Assembly: GCF_021922925.1 (NCBI RefSeq)
Contig: NZ_CP040786.1
Span: 3,038,001-3,102,000 of the forward strand
Reading direction: 5' to 3'
Source of the DNA: Clavibacter phaseoli
GTDB taxonomy: Bacteria > Actinomycetota > Actinomycetes > Actinomycetales > Microbacteriaceae
DNA: 64,000 nt
Under the pieces are notes generated by a model. The model was not told the origin of the DNA and did not search any database. It worked only from the letters and a program-made list of their open reading frames with translations. Below are positions 43,570-53,512 of the stretch, one piece after another. Within the stretch, counting starts at the first letter, position 1. The number at the start of each line of letters is the position of its first letter. The translations under genes were made by a program, and so were the position numbers.

Positions 43570-46487
43570 GCTGCATCCCCTTCTCGGAGCACCGCGGCGA
43601 GGCGGTCGTGGCGGTGGGCGGCGGCCTCGGCGAGGATCGCGAGGGCCGTGAGCAGGAGGGCGGCGCCGGCGACCGCGAGCACCACGGCGGGCGCGATCGA
43701 GGGCGGGGGATCCGCGCGGCCGCCCGTGAGCAGCCGGAGGCCGAGCGCGGGACCGAGCGCCAGCACGGTGACGACGGCCGCGACCGCGCCGCCGACGAGC
43801 GCCGCGAGCACGGACGGCGCGAGCTCCGCGACGGCCAGGGGGATCCCGCCGCGTCGCGGCAGGCCGAGCGTGCGGAGGAGGGCGAGCGTGCGGGCGCGGC
43901 GGCCGGCGCCGGCGACCGCGGTGGCGAGGAGGGCGAGGGCCGCGAGGATCCCGGCGGCGGCCGTCGCGAGCGCGAGCACGAGGTCCACCCCGCCCGCGAG
44001 CGCGCCCGTGGAGCGCTCGGCCTGCCAAGTGTCCCGAGTGAGCACGTCGGCGGGATCCACGTCGAGGGCCGCGACCGCGGCGACCGCGCCCGGGCCGGTC
44101 ACGAGCACCTGGTCGGCCACGATCGGCTCGCCCGCCCAGTACGCGAGCGCGCCCCGGTCGACGATCACGAAGGGGCCGCCGAGGTAGCCGCGCGGGCCGT
44201 CCGCGATCACGCCCGCGACACGCACGCGCACGTTGCGCTCGCCGAAGGTGAGCACGGGGTCGTCGATGACGAGGCGGTCGGCGAGGGCGCGGTCGACGAG
44301 GACGGGGAGGCGGTCGTCCCGGGCGGGCTCGTCGGCGAGGGCGCGGATCCGGTCGGCGTCCAGGGGGTCGACCGCGTCGGCGTCGGCGGGGATGGCGGCG
44401 AGCGCGTCGGCGTAGCCGGCGTCGACGGCGAGCAGGGTCGCGAAGGCCTGCACGGGGCCGTCGGCGAGGAGCGCGTCGTCGGTGACGCGGGCGGATCCGG
44501 CGGCCGTCACGCCCGGCGCGTCGCGGAGCCCCGCGACGTCGGCGTCGGGCACCTCCGCGTCGACGCGCGCATCCGCGCCCACGGCCTGCCACGACGCGGC
44601 GACGCGCCCGGTGGCCACGGTCTCGGCGAGGAGCCCGCCCGTGAGCGCGACGGCGACCGCGAGCGTCAGCGCGCCGAGCGGGAGCGGCGAGGCGGGGGAT
44701 CCGGTGGCGCCGGCGACCGCGCCCAGCGCGCCGCGACCGCGTCGGGCCAGGGCGGCGAGAGCCGCGAGGGCGGGCGGGATCGCGCGGACGGCGACGAGGG
44801 TGGCGGCGGCCGCGAGGAGGAGGGGCGCGGCGGCGAGCAGCGGATCCACGCCGTCGGCGCGCGCGTCGAGGAGGCCCCTGCCGCGCGCGGCGACCACGGC
44901 GGCGATCGCGAGCACGACCACGAGCGCCTCGGCGACGAGGCGGCGGATCCGCGCGGTGCGGCGCGCGTCGACGCGTCCGGCCCGGCCGACCTCGCGGCGG
45001 CCGGCGTCGCCGGAGCGGCGGGCGATCCACGCGGCCTCGGCGGGCGCGGCCAGCGCGGCGACGGCGATCAGCAGCACCACGGGCGCGGGATCCGCGAGCG
45101 GCCACGGCACCCCGAGCAGGACGGCGGCACCCAGGCCGGCCGCCCCGCCGACGACCGCCAGCAGCGCCGACTCGACGCCCGCGGTCAGCGCCACGGCCGT
45201 CGTGCCGGCGCCGCGCGCCCGGTCGCGTGCGATGTCCTCGCGGCGCCGGCCGACCAGCAGCCGCGCGAGCAGCACGAGCACGACCGCGGCGACGCCGAGG
45301 GCTCCGGCGAGCAGCACCGACATCTGCGCGACGGCCGCGCGCGCGGCGTCGTCGTGGGCGGCGACCACGCGGTCGAGGCCGGACGTCACCTGCAGCGGGG
45401 CCGCGGATCCGCCGACCTCCGCGCCGTCGACGCCCACCGGCGCCGTGCCCGCGGCCAGGCGCTGCACGTCGCGCACGACCGCCCGCGCGCCCTGGTCGGT
45501 GAAGGCCGCGGGGTCGAGGCGGACGCGGATCACGCCGTCGCCGTCCGCGAGGTCGGCCGTGCGGGCCAGGTCGAAGCCGTCGGCCGCGGCGACGACCGTG
45601 ATGCCGGCGGTGGATCCGGGGGCCCGGTCGGCCGCGGCCACGGGCGCGAGGAGGCCCGGGAGGTCGGGGAGCGACGTGCCGGGGGCCGCCTCGACGATGC
45701 CGACCACGCGGATCCCGAGGAGCGGCGCCCGGCCGTCGATCCGGTCGGCGCCGCCCTGCGCGACGGTGAGCGCGGATCCCACGACGAGGCCGGCCGCCTC
45801 CGCCGCGGCGGACGAGACGGCGACCTCGAGGGGGCCGTCGGGGGAGGTGCCGATGCGCGGGCCGGGCTCGGCGTCGGCATCGCTCGCGGTGCCGGGCAGC
45901 GCTCCGTCCACGACGCGCAGGCCGTCGGCGAGCGACGGCGTCAGCAGCGCGACGCGCACCGCGGGCGTCGCGGGTGCACCGCCGCCGTCGCCGGTCGATC
46001 CACCGGATCCGTCGGGCTGCGCGCCGACCGTCAGGGGCCCGATCGCGAGGGTGCCGGGCGTGAGGACGGCGCTCGTGATCCCGTCCGCGGCGCGCGCGAG
46101 CGCCCGGGGCAGCTGCGCGGGGAGCGCGTCGGCGAGGGCGACGACGTCCTCCGGCTCGACGGATCCGCCCTCCTGCGTCCGGCCGAGCGGGGCGCGGAGC
46201 ACGACGTCCGCGGTGGATCCGGCGGCGGCGACGCGCTCGCGGACGTCGGCGTCGAGGATCCGCGTCACGAGCGCCGGCGCGCCCGCCGCCAGCAGCGCCG
46301 ACACGGCGACGAGCAGCGCCAGGCACGCGGCGAGCCCGCGGTCGCGGAGGAGCCGGCGCGGCGCGAGGGGGAGGATTCCCGCGGTGAGGACGCGGAGACG
46401 CGCGCCGGCGCCCGGCGCGCCCGGACGACCCACGCGACCCGGCCTCGCCCGGCGCCCGCCCGGATCCGCCGCCCGCCGCCCGCTCAC
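43566..46487 (-). CDS. large FtsX-like ABC permease, 973 aa
   Basis: A long permease with an N-terminal helix at about residues 50-70, two large external domains and helix bundles in the middle and at the end, as expected for two FtsX-like halves in one chain. The C-terminal segment RARTLALLRTLGLPRRGG corresponds to the cytoplasmic coupling loop (ReiGLLRalG type). GTG is chosen because it overlaps the upstream stop as GTGA and has GGAGG six bases before it; this adds about 34 Arg/Gly-rich residues before RVLTAGILPLAP. The substrate is unknown. Confidence 0.82.
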   Translation of the reverse strand: MSGRRAADPGGRRARPGRVGRPGAPGAGARLRVLTAGILPLAPRRLLRDRGLAACLALLVAVSALLAAGAPALVTRILDADVRERVAAAGSTADVVLRAPLGRTQEGGSVEPEDVVALADALPAQLPRALARAADGITSAVLTPGTLAIGPLTVGAQPDGSGGSTGDGGGAPATPAVRVALLTPSLADGLRVVDGALPGTASDADAEPGPRIGTSPDGPLEVAVSSAAAEAAGLVVGSALTVAQGGADRIDGRAPLLGIRVVGIVEAAPGTSLPDLPGLLAPVAAADRAPGSTAGITVVAAADGFDLARTADLADGDGVIRVRLDPAAFTDQGARAVVRDVQRLAAGTAPVGVDGAEVGGSAAPLQVTSGLDRVVAAHDDAARAAVAQMSVLLAGALGVAAVVLVLLARLLVGRRREDIARDRARGAGTTAVALTAGVESALLAVVGGAAGLGAAVLLGVPWPLADPAPVVLLIAVAALAAPAEAAWIARRSGDAGRREVGRAGRVDARRTARIRRLVAEALVVVLAIAAVVAARGRGLLDARADGVDPLLAAAPLLLAAAATLVAVRAIPPALAALAALARRGRGALGAVAGATGSPASPLPLGALTLAVAVALTGGLLAETVATGRVAASWQAVGADARVDAEVPDADVAGLRDAPGVTAAGSARVTDDALLADGPVQAFATLLAVDAGYADALAAIPADADAVDPLDADRIRALADEPARDDRLPVLVDRALADRLVIDDPVLTFGERNVRVRVAGVIADGPRGYLGGPFVIVDRGALAYWAGEPIVADQVLVTGPGAVAAVAALDVDPADVLTRDTWQAERSTGALAGGVDLVLALATAAAGILAALALLATAVAGAGRRARTLALLRTLGLPRRGGIPLAVAELAPSVLAALVGGAVAAVVTVLALGPALGLRLLTGGRADPPPSIAPAVVLAVAGAALLLTALAILAEAAAHRHDRLAAVLREGDAA

Positions 46488-49400
46488 TCCCCGCCTCCCG
46501 CGCGCAGCAGCTCGGCGGGACGCACGGCCTGCTGCGCCCGCGCGACAGCGGCCACCACCAGCGCCAGCACGACCGCGAGCCCCGCGGGCAGCAGCCCGAT
46601 CGCGAGCCACGGCACGTGCACCTCGACCGCGGGCACGGGCGCCGTGCCGCCCGGCGAGACCGCGACGAGCGGCCCCACCGCGAGCGCGGTCGCGAGGCCG
46701 GCCGCGATCCCCGCGAGCGCGCCGAGCGCCGTGAGGATGAGCGCCTCGACCGCGACCAGCCCGACCACGCCGAGCGCCGCGACGCCGACCGCCCGGAGGT
46801 GCGCGAGATCCGCCCGCCGGGCCCGCAGCGAGGCGACGGTGTGCAGCGCGAAGCCGGCGGCCGCGAGGATCCCCGCCGCCACGATCGCGAGGAGCAGCGC
46901 CGTCGGGGTCGCGACCCGCAGCGGCGCCTCCTGGAGGTCGCGGGCGAGGCCGGCGCGCGTGACGACGGGGTCGGTGCCGGTGGTCGCGAGCCCGCCCGAG
47001 CCCGCCCACCACTCGTCCACGAGCGCGCCTGTCGCCCCGCGCTGGATCAGCAGGCGCGCGAGCGCGGGCCCGTCCACGACGACGGTCGTCGCCGCGCCCG
47101 CGCCGGCGAGCCCCGAGGCGCCCGCCGCGAGCGCCTCGGAGGTCGCGGCTCCCGGCACGAGCGGCGCGTCGCCCGCGACCGTCACCGTGACCCGCACGCC
47201 GCCGACCCCGAGGTCGAGCGCCATGCCCGGATCCACCCCCACGCCGTCCGCGAGCGCCGTCGGGATGACCGCGTCGACCAGCCCGACGGGCACCCACGCG
47301 ACGAGCAGCGTCACGGCCGTGCGGGTCGACGCGTCCGGCGGCACGAGCACGGGCAGGCGCACCTGCCAGCCCGCGGGCGCCGGCTCGACCACGGGCGGGC
47401 GCGCGGCCGGATCCACGCTCACGCCGCCCCAGCCCGCGACGGCGTCGGTCACGGCGGTGTCGTCGAGGGGAGCGGCGGTCGCGTCGGCGAGCGGATCCGC
47501 GGGGTCGGCCCCGCCGCCCGTCCGCGCCGCGATCCCGCCCACGAGCACCTCGGCGGCGCGCTCGGACGACGTGTCGGCGTCGCGGCCGCCGACCACCTCG
47601 GCGCGGAGGCCGACCAGCCGGAGGCCGTCGACGCGGGCCGCCGCCGCATCCGACGCCGTCCCGCCTGCCGCCGCTGCACCCGCGTTCGTCCCGTCGCCGC
47701 CGTCCAGCGCCCCCGCCACCTCGACCGTCGACCCGTCCGCGGGCGCGTCCCCGAGGTCCACCACGGCGAGCAGCCCGCGCGGATCCTCGACCACCGCCGC
47801 GATCCGCACCCGCACGTCCGCGAGGGGCGCCGCCGCGTCGCCCGCTCGCACGGTCGCGGCGAGCCCGCGCGTCCCGTCCGGCAGCGCGACGCCCGCGTCC
47901 TCGCGCGTCGGCGCCGATCCCCGCAGCAGCTCCTCGATCCGCGTGCCGCCCGCCGCGCCGCCGCGCCCGTCCGCGATCATCTTTCGCGCTCCCGCCGACA
48001 GCCCCAGCACCTGCGCGCTGGTCCCCACGCCGCCTTCGGCCGGGTCACCCGCGGGTGCGCCGTCGACCCGCATCGGCCGCCGCAGCACGGGCTCGACGCC
48101 GCCGACCGCGGCCGCCCCGCCCGCGCGCTCCGCCGCATCCGCGAGCCGCGCCGACTGCCCCACCTCCGCACCCGGATCCGCGACCACCCGCGCCGCCGGC
48201 CCGACGGCCACCGCCGCCTGGTCGTCCTGCGAGATCCGCCACGTGTGCAGGAACGTCACGCCGAACGTGCACACCGCGAGCGCGAGGCTCAGCAGGAGCA
48301 CGGCCGCGGTCGTCCGCCGTCCGCGCCGCGCGAGCTCCCACGCGGCGAGCGGCAGGACGGATCCGCGCGACCGCGCCGCCAGCGCCCCCAGCCCGCGCGC
48401 GACGAGCGGCACGAGCCGGACCGCGAGCGCCGCCACCGCCACGAGCACCACGACGGGCGCGGCGACGAGGATCGGATCCAGCCCCGCGGGCGCGTCGCCC
48501 GTGGAGGCGGACGCCGACCGGTACGCCACCAGCTGCGCGATCCCGAGCCCCGCCAGCACGAGCAGCGCGAGGTCGATCCCCGACCGCGCCAGCCGCGCGA
48601 CGCCCGCGCGCCCGGCCGCCGGATCCTCGTCGTCCACGCGGCGCAGCGCCGGTGCGAGCAGCACCGCGGCCAGCAGCGCGGCGACGGCGACGGCCGTCAG
48701 CACGGATCCGAGCGGCACGCCCGACGACGTCGGCATCCCCGCCGCGCGCATCGCCGGCAGCGCCGCGAGCCCCCGGTACCCGAGCGCGGCGACGAGCGGG
48801 CTGATCCCCGCCACGAGCGCCCCGAGCACCGCGGCCTCGAGCCCCGCCAGCGCGATCACCTGCCGCCGGGACGCCCCGCGCGCCGCGAGCAGCCGCCGCT
48901 CGGCGTCGCGCGCGTCGGCGAGGAGCCGCCCGGCCTGCGCGATCGCGGCCAGCGCGAGCACCGCCAGCAGCAGCCCCGCGACGGCGACGGTCGCGCGCGT
49001 CACGGTCAGCGCGGCGGACGCCCCGGCCACCGCCTCCGCGACGCCCGACGAGTACGCGACGGACTGCCCCACGTCGCCCGCGGCCCGCGTGATCCCGGCG
49101 TCCGCGTCCCCGAGCCGCGCCACGAGCGGATCCAGCCCCGCCACCGTCACGCGGTCGAACGTCGGCTGCAGGGCGAGGTCGACGGTCTCCACGCGCACGT
49201 CGGCGGCGTCGAGCGCGCCGTCGGCGACGATCAGCGGGCCGACCGCGTGCACGTAGTCGGCGAAGGACACGTCCGGCTCGGGGAACGCGGGGTCGTCGCC
49301 GCGGCCCTGGAGCGGGTCGTCGAGCCAGGCCGCGCCGCCGGGATCCATCGCCCGGTAGAGCCCGACGACCCGCACGGTCGCGGTGGCGTCGCCGCGCGCC

Positions 49401-50083
49401 TCGACCTCGAGGGTGGATCCGACGCCCAGCCCGAGCGCGGACGCCGCCGCCTCCGGCACGGCCGCCTCCAGCTCCCCGCCGCTCGACGGCACGGAACCCC
49501 ACGACCCCGCGACCAGCTCGGCGCGCGCGTCCCGGTCGTCGTACTCCCCGGCGTACGCGAGCACGCGGTCGGACCCTTCGGCACCGGCCCCGGCCTGCCC
49601 GCCCGCGATCCCGCCCACGTCCCCGATCGCGCTCACCGCGGATCCCGTCGGCGTCGCCCCCGCCGTGTCGCCGAGCAGCTCCCGGAGCGCCCGGTCGATG
49701 GCGTCGCGCGTCTCCGCCACGGTCCCGGTGGGCGAGTCGACCGCGACCCGCACGACCGTCCGCTCCGCGGGCACGGCGTCGAGGGTGCGCCGCACGCCGC
49801 CCTCCTCGGTGGTGGTCACGAGGAGGCCGAGCACTGTCACGAGCGAGCAGGCGAGCGTCGCGACGGCGACCACCGCGACGACGAGCCGCCATTGCGCCGC
49901 CGCGCGTCGGAGCGCCGTGCCGAGGATCCACGACCGAGGACCCCCGCCGCCCGCCCGTCGGTGGGATCGGGGCGCGCGCCCGTCGCCGTCGCGCGGGGCA
50001 GGGGCGGAGGAGCGAGGACGCCGGGGCGTGGAGGCGTCGGGCCGGTGGCGACCGTGCGCGCGTCCTCGCGTCTGCCCCTGCAT
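46484..50083 (-). CDS. very large FtsX-like ABC permease, 1199 aa
   Basis: The first gene of the four-gene ABC operon. After a basic, proline-rich cytoplasmic tail of about 55 residues comes a helix (about 68-90), an external domain, a helix bundle around 365-560 with the coupling segment RDAERRLLAARGASRRQ, a second external domain and a C-terminal bundle with RARRADLAHLRAVGV. The duplicated layout matches giant FtsX/MacB permeases of actinobacteria that act on envelope substrates. Its ATG is 161 bases from the divergent GT9 gene, so the two may share regulation. Confidence 0.85.
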   Translation of the reverse strand: MQGQTRGRAHGRHRPDASTPRRPRSSAPAPRDGDGRAPRSHRRAGGGGPRSWILGTALRRAAAQWRLVVAVVAVATLACSLVTVLGLLVTTTEEGGVRRTLDAVPAERTVVRVAVDSPTGTVAETRDAIDRALRELLGDTAGATPTGSAVSAIGDVGGIAGGQAGAGAEGSDRVLAYAGEYDDRDARAELVAGSWGSVPSSGGELEAAVPEAAASALGLGVGSTLEVEARGDATATVRVVGLYRAMDPGGAAWLDDPLQGRGDDPAFPEPDVSFADYVHAVGPLIVADGALDAADVRVETVDLALQPTFDRVTVAGLDPLVARLGDADAGITRAAGDVGQSVAYSSGVAEAVAGASAALTVTRATVAVAGLLLAVLALAAIAQAGRLLADARDAERRLLAARGASRRQVIALAGLEAAVLGALVAGISPLVAALGYRGLAALPAMRAAGMPTSSGVPLGSVLTAVAVAALLAAVLLAPALRRVDDEDPAAGRAGVARLARSGIDLALLVLAGLGIAQLVAYRSASASTGDAPAGLDPILVAAPVVVLVAVAALAVRLVPLVARGLGALAARSRGSVLPLAAWELARRGRRTTAAVLLLSLALAVCTFGVTFLHTWRISQDDQAAVAVGPAARVVADPGAEVGQSARLADAAERAGGAAAVGGVEPVLRRPMRVDGAPAGDPAEGGVGTSAQVLGLSAGARKMIADGRGGAAGGTRIEELLRGSAPTREDAGVALPDGTRGLAATVRAGDAAAPLADVRVRIAAVVEDPRGLLAVVDLGDAPADGSTVEVAGALDGGDGTNAGAAAAGGTASDAAAARVDGLRLVGLRAEVVGGRDADTSSERAAEVLVGGIAARTGGGADPADPLADATAAPLDDTAVTDAVAGWGGVSVDPAARPPVVEPAPAGWQVRLPVLVPPDASTRTAVTLLVAWVPVGLVDAVIPTALADGVGVDPGMALDLGVGGVRVTVTVAGDAPLVPGAATSEALAAGASGLAGAGAATTVVVDGPALARLLIQRGATGALVDEWWAGSGGLATTGTDPVVTRAGLARDLQEAPLRVATPTALLLAIVAAGILAAAGFALHTVASLRARRADLAHLRAVGVAALGVVGLVAVEALILTALGALAGIAAGLATALAVGPLVAVSPGGTAPVPAVEVHVPWLAIGLLPAGLAVVLALVVAAVARAQQAVRPAELLRAGGGE

Positions 50084-50244
50084 GCCTCCGTCGGCCGTCC
50101 GACGGTCGGCCCCGGGTAGGCCACGCGCGTCGCTGCGGGCTCAGCATATGGGGAAATAGGCCGCGGGAGTCCACGATCCGGACGCCCCGTCCGGGGCGCA
50201 TCGCCGCCCGACCGTCGCGCCTCCCCTCTGCCAGGCTGGAACCC

Positions 50245-51297
50245 ATGCAGACCCCCGGCGACCCCGCCGCCCTCCCCGACGACGCCCGCCCCGCGACCGG
50301 CACCGACGACGCCCCGCACCCCGAAGAGATCCTCGTCCTCCGCGCCATCAAGCTCGGCGACATCCTCGTGGCCGTCCCCGCGCTCCGCGCCATCCGCCGC
50401 GCGCACCCCGACGCCCGCATCTCGCTCGCCACCACCGGCTGGCTCGCGCCGGTCGTCCGGCTCCTCGGCATGGTCGACGAGCACCTCCCGCAGCAGGGAT
50501 TCGACCACCCCATCTCGCGCGAGCCCGGCACGGTCGACCTCGCGATCAACCTGCACGGAGCGGGCGTCGAGAGCCGCACGCTCCTGCACGAGCTGCGCGC
50601 GCACCGCACCCTCGGCCACGCCGCCCCCGAGCTCGACGGGATGCCCGCCGCGGACGGCCCCGCCTGGGAGGACCACGTCCTCGAGCGCTACCGCTGGGCC
50701 CGGCTCGTGTCCTGGCACGGCATGCCCGCGGATCCCGAGGACGTCGGCATCCTCGTGCCCGTCGAGCCGCCCGTCGCGGAGCACGCCGTCGTGATCCACG
50801 TGGGCGCCGCCTACGGATCCCGCCAGTGGCCCGTCGACCGCTTCGCCGCGGTCGCCCGCGCGCTCGCCGACGAGGGCCGCACGGTCGTCTTCACCGGCAG
50901 CGACAAGGAGCGCGAGCGCGCCCTCGAGGTCGCCGCGATCGCGGGCATGCCCACGGAGACCGTGCTCGCGGGCGAGCTGGCGCTCGACGCGTTCGCCGGC
51001 ATCATCGCGGCCGCCGACCTCGTGATCTCCGCCGACACCGGCGCCGCCCACCTCGCGACCGCCTACGGCATCCCCTCGGTCGTGATCTTCGGCCCGGCCC
51101 CGCCCGAGGAGTGGGGCCCGCCCGCGTCCGGCCCGCACATCGTGCTGACCGACGCGTCCCAGCGCCTCGGCGACACCTTCTCCGCGATCCCGGATCCGGC
51201 CCTCCTCGCGATCACCCCGGCGCACGTCCTCGAGGCGGCCCGCTCCCTCGGCGGCCACCGCGTGATCCGCCCCCTCACGGGCGAGCCGCGCGACTGA
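50245..51297 (+). CDS. GT9 heptosyltransferase-like glycosyltransferase
   Basis: A 350-aa GT9 enzyme. Motifs are LRAIKLGDILVAVPALRAIR near the N-terminus, NLHGAGVESRTLL, VGAAYGSRQWP, and the donor-binding SADTGAAHLATAYGIP with VIFGPAPPEEWGP. It is a third GT9 module in this window, besides a single-domain protein near 11 kb and the GmhB fusion. It probably adds heptose or a similar sugar to a surface glycan. It is divergent from the giant permease operon and ends nine bases before the convergent DUF1266 gene. Confidence 0.87.
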   Translation: MQTPGDPAALPDDARPATGTDDAPHPEEILVLRAIKLGDILVAVPALRAIRRAHPDARISLATTGWLAPVVRLLGMVDEHLPQQGFDHPISREPGTVDLAINLHGAGVESRTLLHELRAHRTLGHAAPELDGMPAADGPAWEDHVLERYRWARLVSWHGMPADPEDVGILVPVEPPVAEHAVVIHVGAAYGSRQWPVDRFAAVARALADEGRTVVFTGSDKERERALEVAAIAGMPTETVLAGELALDAFAGIIAAADLVISADTGAAHLATAYGIPSVVIFGPAPPEEWGPPASGPHIVLTDASQRLGDTFSAIPDPALLAITPAHVLEAARSLGGHRVIRPLTGEPRD

Positions 51298-51306
51298 TCC
51301 GGCGGG

Positions 51307-52353
51307 TCAGCTCCGCGGCGTCGCGGCCCCCGGCCACGGCACCGTCGCCGCCGGCCACGCGGACGACATGAGCGCGTCCCGCACCCGCCGCTGCGACTGC
51401 ACCGCGTCGAGGCTGTCGGTGCGGAAGGCGAGCGCGAGCGACACGTCCGCCCAGTACGCGTCCCACCCGTCGTAGGTCGCGAGGACCCGCGCCCCGATCT
51501 GCCGGATGAGCGCCCACGCGTCGTCCGCGGGCAGGTACCCGGCGACGTAGGCGTAGCGGATCGCGCCGATCGTGCGCTCGCTGTCGCCCGCGAGCAGGAG
51601 CACCGGAGGTCGGCCGTCGTGCGGCCTCGTCAGGTCGATGATCTCGAACTCGCTCCGCCCGGTGAGCGCCGCCATGCGCGACACCATGCGCTCCGCTTCC
51701 TCGGACGCGGCCACCTCCGCGAAGCGCGCCGACATCGCGCCCTGCGCCAGCGCATCCGCCACGAACAGCTCGATGTCCTCGCGCGACGCGATGCGGAACT
51801 GCGTGTCGAGGGCGGCGCGGTGCTGCGCGAGCGTCGTCATGGGAAGGCCCGCCCACTCGTACCCGGTGGCTCCGTCCGCGTGGCGGGCGCGCAGATCCGC
51901 GGGCATCTCGGCCCACGTCGGCTGGAACGCGAGCGACGAGTTCCAGCCGCCGAACGAGAAGTCGCTCACGGCGTCGAGCGCGAGCAGCTGCTGCTCCTCG
52001 AGGAGCAGCGGCCGGATCCGCGCCTCGGCCACGTAGGCGAGCTGGTCGCGTCGCGGCGCCCGCGCGTCGATCTGCTGGAAGACGACCGCCGCGACGAGCA
52101 GGCCCACGCCCATCCCGAGCGCGAACAGCACGATGGGCATGGCCGGGCCGCCCTCCGGCTCGCCGGACGTCGCCACCACGATCCCGAGCGCCGCGCCAGC
52201 CGCTCCGAAGGGCAGCGCCAGGGCGGTGACGAGCAGCGCGCGCCTCTCCTTGCCGCCGCCGGGCCGCAGCCGCTGCGCGTCGAGCATGCGGGCGTGGCGC
52301 AGCCGGGCGCGCACGGGGAACTCGACCTCGCCGGGGTGGTTCTGCAGCGTCAC
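51307..52353 (-). CDS. DUF1266-like membrane protein
   Basis: A 348-aa protein with two N-terminal membrane segments (about 39-62 and 72-92) and a soluble C-terminal part. The segment AIRYAYVAGYLPADDAWALI followed by YDGWDAYWADVSLALAF fits the DUF1266 pattern, which is found in several bacterial lineages without known function. It is a single gene, convergent with GT9, and an upstream LD-carboxypeptidase gene lies 59 bases away on the same strand. Confidence 0.65.
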   Translation of the reverse strand: MTLQNHPGEVEFPVRARLRHARMLDAQRLRPGGGKERRALLVTALALPFGAAGAALGIVVATSGEPEGGPAMPIVLFALGMGVGLLVAAVVFQQIDARAPRRDQLAYVAEARIRPLLLEEQQLLALDAVSDFSFGGWNSSLAFQPTWAEMPADLRARHADGATGYEWAGLPMTTLAQHRAALDTQFRIASREDIELFVADALAQGAMSARFAEVAASEEAERMVSRMAALTGRSEFEIIDLTRPHDGRPPVLLLAGDSERTIGAIRYAYVAGYLPADDAWALIRQIGARVLATYDGWDAYWADVSLALAFRTDSLDAVQSQRRVRDALMSSAWPAATVPWPGAATPRS

Positions 52354-52412
52354 GCGCGAAGCCTATCCAGGGGCCGGATGCGGGCCGTCGCGCGGATACG
52401 GGCCGCCGCGTC

Positions 52413-53486
52413 TCAGGAGTAGTCGGCGAACACCGTCTTCGCCGCCCCGTCGAGCCGCACCGTCCCGCCGTGGGGCAGGATCCACTGCGGCCGCGTGTGC
52501 CCGAACGGCACGCCCACGCACACCACGGCGTCCGGGTTGTAGCGGGCGATCTGCTCGATGACGGTGTCGCGCTGTTCGGCCCGCAGCCGCGCGCGCTCCT
52601 CGGGCGACGGCACGGGCTGGCCCATCACGACGCTCACCGGCCGCGCGACGAGCACGCCCGCGACGACGTCGAGGATCCCGCGCTCGCCGAGCCCGCGCAC
52701 CCACCGCCGCACGCTGTCGGCCGACGGCACCTCCTCGCTCGTCTCGAGCAGCAGGATCCCGCCCTCGAGCTTGGCGACATCGGGCATGCGGTCGGCCATC
52801 GCGATCTGGTCGATCACCTCGATGCAGCCGCCCCACGTCGGCCCCTCCACCGTCCTCGCGGGGCCGGCCCACTTCCACGGCTCGGTCGCGTGACGCTCGC
52901 CGGACTCGGTGAGCGCGCGGGGATCCGTCCAGTCGATCCCGAAGTCCTCCGACTCCCCGGGCTCGGTGATCTCGAGCTCCCCGCCCTCGATCAGCGCCGC
53001 CCGCAGCGAGCGCAGGTGCACGTCGTCGATGCCGGGACCGGCGCCGAGGTGCACCTGCGTGGATCCGCCGTAGAAGGAGGGGATGCCGAGCCCGGCGAGC
53101 AGGTTGTGCAGGTTCGTGTTGTCGCTGTAGCCGAGGAACGGCTTGGGGTTCCGGGCCAGCTCCTCGATGTCGACGTGCGGGATCACCGTGACCTGGTCGT
53201 CCCCGCCGATGGTCGAGACGATCGCGCGGATGGAGTCGTCGGCGAACGCGGCCGTGATGTCGGCGGCGCGATCCTCGGCGCTCGCGCCGAGCCGCCGCGT
53301 GGTCGGGTACTCGACAGGGATCAGCCCGGTCGCCTCCTGCAGCCGCCGCATCGCCTGCTCGTGCACCTCGGGCGCCATGCCCGGCGCCGCGAACGCGGGG
53401 CTCAGCACCGCCACCCGGTCTCCCGCCTCCGCCTTGGGCACGGACTTGCGGAACCGGGACGAGGTGGAGGGGATCATGCGGCTCAT
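52413..53486 (-). CDS. LD-carboxypeptidase (peptidase family S66, MccF-like)
   Basis: A 357-aa serine peptidase of family S66. The nucleophile Ser121 is in FLGYSDNTNLHNLL, the catalytic glutamate lies in the LLLETSEE region and the histidine in VPFGHTRPQW. Members remove the terminal D-alanine from cell-wall tetrapeptides during recycling; the MccF branch cleaves microcin C-type antibiotics and gives self-immunity. The GGDDQVTVIPHVDIEEL segment is closer to the MccF branch, so a detoxifying role is possible. An in-frame ATG nine bases downstream is an alternative start. Confidence 0.88.
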   Translation of the reverse strand: MSRMIPSTSSRFRKSVPKAEAGDRVAVLSPAFAAPGMAPEVHEQAMRRLQEATGLIPVEYPTTRRLGASAEDRAADITAAFADDSIRAIVSTIGGDDQVTVIPHVDIEELARNPKPFLGYSDNTNLHNLLAGLGIPSFYGGSTQVHLGAGPGIDDVHLRSLRAALIEGGELEITEPGESEDFGIDWTDPRALTESGERHATEPWKWAGPARTVEGPTWGGCIEVIDQIAMADRMPDVAKLEGGILLLETSEEVPSADSVRRWVRGLGERGILDVVAGVLVARPVSVVMGQPVPSPEERARLRAEQRDTVIEQIARYNPDAVVCVGVPFGHTRPQWILPHGGTVRLDGAAKTVFADYS

Positions 53487-53512
53487 GCTCGCAGAGGCGC
53501 CTGGCGTCGCCC

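Noticed and set aside
43608..49256. Very long open frame on the plus strand through the permease region
   Set aside because: It is antisense to two permease genes with clear membrane helices and family motifs. Its translation is Ser/Arg/Pro/Ala-rich with no family features, as expected from high GC.
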